DNA from: Allobosea sp. LC85 | GTDB lineage: Bacteria; Pseudomonadota; Alphaproteobacteria; Rhizobiales; Beijerinckiaceae | Reading direction: 5' to 3' | DNA: 64,000 nt | Assembly (NCBI RefSeq): GCF_000735605.1 | Contig: NZ_JPKG01000033.1 | Location: forward strand, 155,494-219,493 | Shown: piece after piece, positions 59,028 through 64,000 of the stretch | How positions within the stretch are numbered: position 1 is the stretch's first letter | Layout: every line of letters starts with the position of its first letter | Notes under the pieces: generated by a model | Databases searched by the model: none | What the model was told of the DNA's origin: nothing | What the model saw: only the letters and a program-made list of their open reading frames with translations | Position numbers and translations under genes: made by a program

Positions 59028-60074
59028 TTGGCCGGGATCCTGATCGACAAGGTCGCCAAGCAGTTCGGCAGCGCCATCGCCCTGCAGGAGATTTCGCTCA
59101 CCGTCGAGGATGGCGAGTTCGTCGCGCTGCTCGGCCCTTCCGGCTGCGGCAAGACCACGCTGCTGCGCATCATCGCCGGGCTGGAGGTGCAGAGCTCGGG
59201 CCGGGTCATGATCGGCGACCGCGACGTCTCCGCGCTGAAGCCGGCCCAGCGCGGCCTTGCCATGGTGTTCCAGAACTACGCCGTCTTTCCGCATATGACG
59301 GTGTTCGAGAATGTCGCCTTCGGCCTGCGCATGAAGGGCGCCGACCAGGCGCGGGTCGAGGCGAAGGTGCGCAAGGCGGCCGAGCTTCTGCATATCGAGC
59401 CCTATCTCGACCGCTACCCGGCGAAGCTCTCGGGTGGCCAGCGCCAGCGCGTCGCGGTGGCGCGCGCGCTGGCGGTCGAGCCGGCCGTGCTCCTGATGGA
59501 CGAGCCGCTGTCCAATCTCGACGCGCTGCTCAGGCTCGAGATGCGGGCGGAGCTGCGCAGCGTGCTGCGCGAGGCCGGCACGACCACGATCTACGTCACG
59601 CATGATCAGACCGAGGCCATGGGCCTGGCCGATCGGATCGCGGTAATGCATGGCGGCCATATCGTGCAGATCGGCACGCCGACCCAGGTCTATTCGCGGC
59701 CGGCGACCCGTTTCGTCGGAGGCTTCGTCGGCTCGCCGCCGATGAATTTCGTCAACGCCGTCGCGACCTCCGGTCAGGCCCGGCTCGGCGGACTGACATT
59801 GGCCTCTCCCGCCGACGGGCCGATCGTCCTCGGCTTTCGCGGCGAGGATGCGAAGCTGACCGAGACTGCCAGCGGCGTGCCCTTCACCGTGCGGGTCGCG
59901 GAGCCGATGGGCTCGCATCTCCTGCTCACCGGCAGGATCGGCGATGACCTTGCCCGCATCGTTGCCCCGCCGGGCGCCCGGATCGCGGCGGGCGAAACGC
60001 TCGGTCTGGCGCTCGACCCTGCCCGCATCGTCTGGATCGACCCGGAAACGGGCCGCAGCCATCCCGGAGCCTGA
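59028..60074 (+). CDS. Carbohydrate ABC transporter ATP-binding protein (MalK/UgpC-like)
   Basis: A 348-aa ABC ATPase. Walker A GPSGCGKTT, Q-loop in VFQNYAVFPHMTVFENVAFG, signature LSGGQRQRVAVARALAV, Walker B AVLLMDEPLSNLDA, and His-loop TIYVTHDQTEAMGLADRIAV. A C-terminal TOBE/regulatory region follows (FRGEDAKLTETASGVPFTV). The start is probably TTG at 59028 (LAGILIDKV) with AGGGGGAAG just upstream; no closer ATG exists. It powers the upstream permeases and lies ten bases after them. The next gene begins three bases after its stop. Confidence 0.95.
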   Translation: MAGILIDKVAKQFGSAIALQEISLTVEDGEFVALLGPSGCGKTTLLRIIAGLEVQSSGRVMIGDRDVSALKPAQRGLAMVFQNYAVFPHMTVFENVAFGLRMKGADQARVEAKVRKAAELLHIEPYLDRYPAKLSGGQRQRVAVARALAVEPAVLLMDEPLSNLDALLRLEMRAELRSVLREAGTTTIYVTHDQTEAMGLADRIAVMHGGHIVQIGTPTQVYSRPATRFVGGFVGSPPMNFVNAVATSGQARLGGLTLASPADGPIVLGFRGEDAKLTETASGVPFTVRVAEPMGSHLLLTGRIGDDLARIVAPPGARIAAGETLGLALDPARIVWIDPETGRSHPGA

Positions 60075-60077
60075 GCC

Positions 60078-61376
60078 ATGCTGTCGACCACACCTCCTTC
60101 CGACCGCGATGAGGCAGCGCGCGCCGTGCTGCGCCGCAATGACCGTGGCGGCTTCACCGTCCCCAATGGCCGCGTCTACCCGTTCCAGTGGAACTGGGAT
60201 TCGGCCTTCGTCGCGCTCGGTTTCGCCACCTTCGATCTCGACCGCGCCTGGCGCGAGTTGGAAACCCTGTTCGAGGGCCAGTGGGATGACGGCATGGTGC
60301 CGCATATCGTGTTCCGCGCCCCGGCCGACGGCTACTATCCGGGCCCCGAGGCCTGGGGCATCCAGCGCCAGCCGTTGACCTCCGGAATCTCGCAGCCACC
60401 CGTCGCAGCGACCGCGGCGCGGGTGCTGCACGGGCTCTCCGGCGGCGATTCCTCGCGCATCCGGGCTCTTGTCCCAAAGCTCTTCGCCTCGCATCGCTGG
60501 TGGCATGAGACCCGCGACCCGGACGGCACCGGGCTGGTCACCATCGTCCATCCCTGGGAATCGGGGCGGGACAATTCGCCGGACTGGGATGAGCCGCTCG
60601 CCAATGTCATTCCGCAGGTCGATGTCGCGCATCTGCGCAAGGACCTCGGCCATGTCGATGCGGCCCACCGCCCGACGCATGATTTCTACAACCGGGTCAT
60701 GACCCTGGTCGAGGAAGCCAAGGCCCTGGACTGGGAGGGGGGGGCCGTGGCGCGCAAGCTCTCCTTCCGGGTCTGCGATCTCGGCATCCAGTCGATCCTG
60801 CTGCGCGCCGATCGCGATCTTCTGACGCTGGCGGAGGAACTGGGCTTCACCGAAGAGGCCGGCGCCCTGCGCGGCTGGATCGCACGCGGCGAGAGGGCGA
60901 TGCCGCGGCTCAAGGGCCCGGATGGGCTGTATCGGTCTCTCGACCTGCGCAGCGGACGGCTCAGCGAGGCCGTCACCTGCGCGGCCTATCTCCCGCTCTA
61001 TGCGCGCACAGCGCTCCAGGAGGATGCGCTCGCGCTCAAGCACCATCTCGAGGCGACGCGTGCAGCCGCCGGCTTCTCCGTCGCCAGCAGCGATCCGCGC
61101 GATCGACGTTTCGATGCGACGCGCTATTGGCGCGGCCCGGTCTGGCTGATGATGAACCGGATGATCGCCGATGGCCTGGCTGCCTATGGTCTGACCGACG
61201 AGGCGAACCTGCTCCGGCGCGACAGCGGCGATCTCGTCCGGCAGAACGGTTTTTGGGAGTATTTCGACCCAAGCGACGGCACGGGATGCGGCGGCCCTGA
61301 TTTCTCCTGGACTGCAGCCATGTGGCTCAGCTGGGCCGGATCGGAGGGCAATGGCCAGGCCTTGACCACGCTCTGA
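60078..61376 (+). CDS. GH63-type glycosidase (mannosylglycerate hydrolase-like)
   Basis: A 432-aa (alpha/alpha)6 barrel glycoside hydrolase. Conserved elements are YPFQWNWDSAFVALGFA (catalytic Asp region), MVPHIVFRAPADGYYPGPEA, HPWESGRDNSPDWD, YWRGPVWLMMNRMIADGL and FWEYFDPSDGTGCGG (catalytic Glu region), which follow the GH63/mannosylglycerate-hydrolase layout. It probably hydrolyses the compound imported by the preceding ABC transporter, such as a glycosylglycerate or a glucoside; the exact substrate is not established. No signal peptide, so it is cytosolic. It closes the LacI-controlled operon. Confidence 0.85.
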   Translation: MLSTTPPSDRDEAARAVLRRNDRGGFTVPNGRVYPFQWNWDSAFVALGFATFDLDRAWRELETLFEGQWDDGMVPHIVFRAPADGYYPGPEAWGIQRQPLTSGISQPPVAATAARVLHGLSGGDSSRIRALVPKLFASHRWWHETRDPDGTGLVTIVHPWESGRDNSPDWDEPLANVIPQVDVAHLRKDLGHVDAAHRPTHDFYNRVMTLVEEAKALDWEGGAVARKLSFRVCDLGIQSILLRADRDLLTLAEELGFTEEAGALRGWIARGERAMPRLKGPDGLYRSLDLRSGRLSEAVTCAAYLPLYARTALQEDALALKHHLEATRAAAGFSVASSDPRDRRFDATRYWRGPVWLMMNRMIADGLAAYGLTDEANLLRRDSGDLVRQNGFWEYFDPSDGTGCGGPDFSWTAAMWLSWAGSEGNGQALTTL

Positions 61377-61401
61377 GCCGAGCATTGGCGCAAGCGCGAG
61401 C

Positions 61402-61500
61402 GTCCGAAACCGAAAAGTGAAACGCGGTTTTCGCCGTAGGCCGATGCAAACACAAAAAGCCGGATCATCAGATGGGATGCGATATCCGGTCCGATGATCC
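61402..61500. repeat. Composite palindromic repeat: degenerate family C plus family D
   Basis: Degenerate family C (61402-61447, ...CGGTTTTCGCCGTAGGCCGATGC), the 14-nt linker AAACACAAAAAGCC, and family D 61462-61500 (GGATCATCAGATGGGATGCG, ATATCCGGTCCGATGATCC). It has the same C-14 nt-D layout as 16004-16099 and 43845-43937. It lies 26 bp after the GH63 stop, between convergent GH63 and minE. Confidence 0.9.
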
Positions 61501-61538
61501 AGCGTGCCGGATGAAACGGGGAAAGGGTGGGGCGGCCG

Positions 61539-61811
61539 TCAGGCCGCCTTCTTCTTCTTGTCTGCGTCGAACGGGATCTCGATATCGACGGCGAGCGTCG
61601 TGACCTTGGCGCCGCGCTCCATCTTGACGCTGACCCGGTCGTCGTCGATCTGCATATGCTTCGAGATCGCACGCAGGATCTCGTCGCGCAGCTTGGTGAC
61701 GAGGTCGGAATCGCCGACCGAGGCGCGCTCATGGGCGAGCAGGACCTGCAGGCGCTCGCGCGCGGCGGGGGCCGACGACTGGGAGCGGGTGAAAATACGA
61801 AGGAAGTTCAT
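61539..61811 (-). CDS. minE: Cell division topological specificity factor MinE
   Basis: A 90-aa MinE. Visible N-terminal MinD-binding/anti-MinCD segment: SAPAARERLQVLLAHERAS, followed by KLRDEILRAISKHMQIDDDR and VSVKMERGAKVTTLAVDIEI, which is the standard dimerisation domain. It drives pole-to-pole oscillation of MinD and thereby places the division site at mid-cell. It overlaps the minD stop by four bases (61808-61811), so the two are translationally coupled. The C-terminal Lys-rich tail (DKKKKAA) is typical of alphaproteobacterial MinE. Confidence 0.95.
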   Translation of the reverse strand: MNFLRIFTRSQSSAPAARERLQVLLAHERASVGDSDLVTKLRDEILRAISKHMQIDDDRVSVKMERGAKVTTLAVDIEIPFDADKKKKAA

Positions 61812-62623
61812 GCTGCTTTCCTTCCGAAAATCTTGCCGAAGAAGCCCTTCTTCTCACCGGGAATGGTTACCGGCAGGTTTTCGCCGTTGAGGCGGCGCGC
61901 AGCCTCGAAATAGGCGATCGCCGGCGCGCTGCGGCCATCGGCCAGGGTGACGGGCGAGCCGACATTGGAGGCGCGCAGCACGTCCATGCTTTCGGGGATG
62001 ATGCCGAGCAGCGGGATCGACAGGATCTCGAGGACATCGTCGACCTTCAGCATGTCGCCGCGCTCGGCCCGGACCGGGTCGTAGCGGGTCAGCAGCAGGT
62101 GTTTCTCCATCCGCTCGCCCTTCTCGGCCTTGAGCGTCTTCGAATCGAGCAGCCCGATGATCCGGTCGGAATCGCGCACCGAGGAGACTTCCGGATTCGT
62201 CACCACGATCGCGACATCGGCATGGCGCATGGCCAGCGTCGCGCCGCGCTCGATGCCGGCCGGGCTGTCGCAGATGACCCAGTCGAAGGCCGTCTTCAGG
62301 GCGGCAATGACCTTCTCGACGCCTTCCGGGGTGAGATTGTCCTTGTCGCGTGTCTGCGAGGCCGGCAGCAGGTAGAGCGATTCCAGCCGCTTGTCGCGGA
62401 TCAGCGCCTGCGTCAGCTTCGCTTCGCCCTGGATGACGTTGACGATGTCATAGACGACGCGTCGTTCCGCACCCATGACGAGGTCGAGATTGCGCAGCCC
62501 GACGTCGAAATCGACGACCACGACCTTGTCGCCGTTATGCGCAAGCGCTGCCCCCAATGCGGCCGACGACGTCGTCTTGCCGACGCCGCCCTTACCCGAT
62601 GTGACTACGATTACCTTGCCCAT
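61808..62623 (-). CDS. minD: Septum site-determining ATPase MinD
   Basis: A 271-aa deviant Walker ATPase. GKVIVVTSGKGGVGKTTSSA is the P-loop, VVVDFDVGLRNLDLVMGAER is the switch I-type segment, and VICDSPAGIERGATLAMRHA is the family core. The extreme C-terminus (KKGFFGKIFGRKAA) is an amphipathic membrane-targeting helix. MinD recruits MinC to the membrane and is cleared by MinE. It sits between minC and minE; the start ATG at 62623 has GGGAGAG upstream. Confidence 0.97.
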   Translation of the reverse strand: MGKVIVVTSGKGGVGKTTSSAALGAALAHNGDKVVVVDFDVGLRNLDLVMGAERRVVYDIVNVIQGEAKLTQALIRDKRLESLYLLPASQTRDKDNLTPEGVEKVIAALKTAFDWVICDSPAGIERGATLAMRHADVAIVVTNPEVSSVRDSDRIIGLLDSKTLKAEKGERMEKHLLLTRYDPVRAERGDMLKVDDVLEILSIPLLGIIPESMDVLRASNVGSPVTLADGRSAPAIAYFEAARRLNGENLPVTIPGEKKGFFGKIFGRKAA

Positions 62624-62658
62624 TGCACTCTCCCGCTTTCTGTGGACACGCCGTCGTT

Positions 62659-63399
62659 TCAGGCGAGTGACCCAACCTTGAATGTTTCGCCTTCGAGCCA
62701 GATCTGGACGGCCTTGCCGCGCATGTCGGGTCCAAGGTCCTCGGCCGTCTTGTAGAAGCCGTCGATCGCGATCAGCTCCGCCTCGAGCTTGCGGCAGAAG
62801 ATGCGCGCGCTGGCATTGCCCATCGCACCGGCGATCGCCCGGCCCCTGAGCGTGCCGTAGACATGGATCGAGCCGCCGGCGACGATCTCGGCGCCCGATG
62901 CGACCGAGCCGACGATGGTGACGTCGCCTTCGGTGAAGATCAGCGACTGCCCCGAGCGCACCGGCTCGGTCACGATGATCGACGGCATCGCCTTGACCGG
63001 CAGCTGGGCAGGAGGCGCTTGCTGCACGCTCTCTGCCACATCCGCCTGCGGTGCCTGTTCGGCGGTCGGGGCTTCGATATCCGAAGCCGCCCGCCCGCCG
63101 GACATCGCCGGCGGCAGGTCCGCCCCGAGCAGCGAGGGCGGTGCGCCCTCGATGCCCATGATCCGCACATTGCGCTTGCCGAGCTGGCCGACGAGTTCGC
63201 GAAGCTGCGGACGGTCGATAGTCAGGCCTTCGACATCGACCACCACCGGCCGCCGTAGGAAAAATCCGGCGGAGAGGGCCGCAAGCTCGTCGAGCCGCGT
63301 CAGCCAATCCTCGAAGGGCAGCTCCGGGGTCAGCGTCAATGCAAGGTAGGAGCGCCCCTTGAGGCGGATCGGCCTAGGTTTGGTTAACACGGCGGTCAT
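62659..63399 (-). CDS. minC: Septum site-determining protein MinC
   Basis: A 246-aa division inhibitor. The N-terminal domain (SYLALTLTPELPFEDWLTRL, ...LTIDRPQLRELVGQLGKRNV) is followed by a long Ala/Pro/Gln linker and a C-terminal beta-helix with the motifs GDVTIVGSVASGAEIVAGGS and VYGTLRGRAIAGAMGNASA, typical of MinC. It blocks FtsZ ring assembly away from mid-cell and is placed by MinD. It is the first gene of minCDE. The ATG at 63399 has no ribosome-binding site and lies in the 3' arm of an 8-bp inverted repeat (63397-63426). A CtrA-like half-site is upstream. Confidence 0.95.
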   Translation of the reverse strand: MTAVLTKPRPIRLKGRSYLALTLTPELPFEDWLTRLDELAALSAGFFLRRPVVVDVEGLTIDRPQLRELVGQLGKRNVRIMGIEGAPPSLLGADLPPAMSGGRAASDIEAPTAEQAPQADVAESVQQAPPAQLPVKAMPSIIVTEPVRSGQSLIFTEGDVTIVGSVASGAEIVAGGSIHVYGTLRGRAIAGAMGNASARIFCRKLEAELIAIDGFYKTAEDLGPDMRGKAVQIWLEGETFKVGSLA

Positions 63400-63426
63400 C
63401 TTGGTAAATTTTCGGTTGCCAAGATG
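63397..63426 (-). promoter_or_regulatory. Inverted repeat over the minC start codon
   Basis: CATCTTGG (63397-63404) and CCAAGATG (63419-63426) form a perfect 8-bp inverted repeat with a 14-nt loop. On the transcribed strand its 3' arm contains the ATG of minC. No ribosome-binding site is visible, so the hairpin may control initiation. Confidence 0.5.
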
Positions 63427-63942
63427 TACCGAGAGAATGGTTAACGAGTGGTAAAAATCCAGTCCTTCACCTATCGGAATGCGGCCCTCGAAATTGGGCT
63501 ATAACCGATGAAAAGCGTTTTCTATCAAGCGGTTGATTTCAGGCGATGATGTGCATCGGGAGCTGCGGCCAGCCCTGCCGGCAGGGTTGCCTGCGGCCCG
63601 GCCCGGAGCCGTTGGACGGCGCCGCTGGCCGGCGGATGACGGCATCCGCGAGCGCGTTTTCGCCTCCCTGAACCGGTCGCGCAGGGGCGCCGCCAGCGAT
63701 TCAGCAGGGCTGAAGCCATAGGCTGGGCCGCCTCTCATGGCTGGGATTCGGGCCGGGGAAACGGTGTCATTTCGGCCGGGAGGGGATTCGATGATTCCCT
63801 TCAGCCAGAGCGGCCAGCTCTGTGCAGTCGATTCGAGCGGGGGACGCACCCTCAGCGATTGTTTAGAGCGTCGGACCTGAAATCGGAATCGGGCGATTCC
63901 CTTTTTGCAGCGTTTGTGATTCACCGTTTGCGGAGGTGGATC
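63400..63942. other. Intergenic region between minC and the IS630-type gene
   Basis: 543 bp. The first 50 bases contain the minC start inverted repeat and CtrA-like half-site. The rest holds no convincing gene. A short GGAATCG / CGATTCC dyad near 63882-63899 may belong to the insertion sequence end. Confidence 0.4.
63437..63444 (-). promoter_or_regulatory. CtrA-like half-site upstream of minC
   Basis: TTAACCAT on the minus strand, about 38 bases upstream of the minC ATG. This is the form of the CtrA half-site in Alphaproteobacteria. A further TTAACC lies just inside the minC coding region. Binding is inference. Confidence 0.45.
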
Positions 63943-64000
63943 ATGGGTCTGAGCTATTCGAAGGATCTTCGCGAGCGGGTTGTCGGCTTTGTCGAGGCCG
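63943..64000 (+). mobile_element. Start of an IS630-family transposase (cut by window edge)
   Basis: The 19 visible codons MGLSYSKDLRERVVGFVEA match the N-terminus of IS630-type transposases (usual form 'SxDLRERVVxxVE', start of the helix-turn-helix). CGGAGGTGG precedes the ATG at 63943. The rest of the element, its right end and its inverted repeats are outside the window, so intactness cannot be judged. Confidence 0.75.

Noticed and set aside
58974..61385. An 803-codon minus-strand frame across the ATPase and GH63 genes
   Set aside because: Antisense to genes with complete family motifs.

Overview
This 64 kb window is GC-rich alphaproteobacterial chromosome. The gene content suggests Hyphomicrobiales, most likely a Bosea-like genus. 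That placement is inferred from gene families (DUF1236, DUF3175, DUF3008, fused CtaD I-III, minCDE with a CtrA-like half-site) and is not a computed taxonomy. The window is mostly core and metabolic genes with short intergenic spacers. There is no prophage, CRISPR array, tRNA or rRNA that I can see. The only mobile-element gene is the start of an IS630-type transposase at the right edge.

Left part (1-19.6 kb): a divergent LysR/aldo-keto reductase pair; a GNAT gene; an RND efflux pump (adaptor plus permease, no outer-membrane channel nearby); small stress-type membrane proteins (GlsB/YeaQ-like, YidB-like); a ProC-like reductase; a PNPOx-family protein and a Tat-exported metallo-beta-lactamase-fold hydrolase opposite a LysR regulator; a protein with two HARP-like segments; the periplasmic glucan protein OpgG/OpgD; a DUF1345 membrane protein; a secreted SnoaL-like protein; two FlbD-like small proteins; and a DUF1236 protein ending in a strong terminator.

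Respiratory part (19.6-27.5 kb): cytochrome b561 and a lipoprotein PQQ-type sugar dehydrogenase on the minus strand, facing a translationally coupled plus-strand operon. The operon runs caa3-type CtaG, a tri-haem membrane cytochrome c, CoxB fused to cytochrome c, CtaD fused to subunit III, and a small membrane protein. Together they look like a periplasmic-sugar or cytochrome-c to oxygen electron route.

Middle part (27.5-47.3 kb): several very small proteins and a decayed DUF3008 gene; a secreted protein, a Tat-exported alpha/beta hydrolase and an 801-aa multicopper oxidase; a small RelA/SpoT-like HD protein with a changed catalytic motif; a 1039-aa autotransporter; a GDSL esterase; a cupin gene that lacks a normal start; PPK2; a GNAT; a large Orn/Lys/Arg decarboxylase; and a HAD phosphatase.

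Right part (47.5-64 kb): HtpG, Pcm, DUF3175, a flavin reductase, and divergent katG/oxyR. Next is a LacI-controlled carbohydrate ABC transporter with a GH63-type glycosidase, led by a perfect 16-bp operator palindrome. The window closes with minCDE.

The most striking non-coding signal is a set of eleven loci carrying palindromic repeats (called families A-E here). They are usually arranged as two different hairpins joined by a linker of nearly fixed length (13-15 nt). They sit preferentially at the 3' ends of genes and often overlap or touch the stop codon. They behave like a mosaic REP/BIME system, and one copy lies where a cupin gene should have its start codon.
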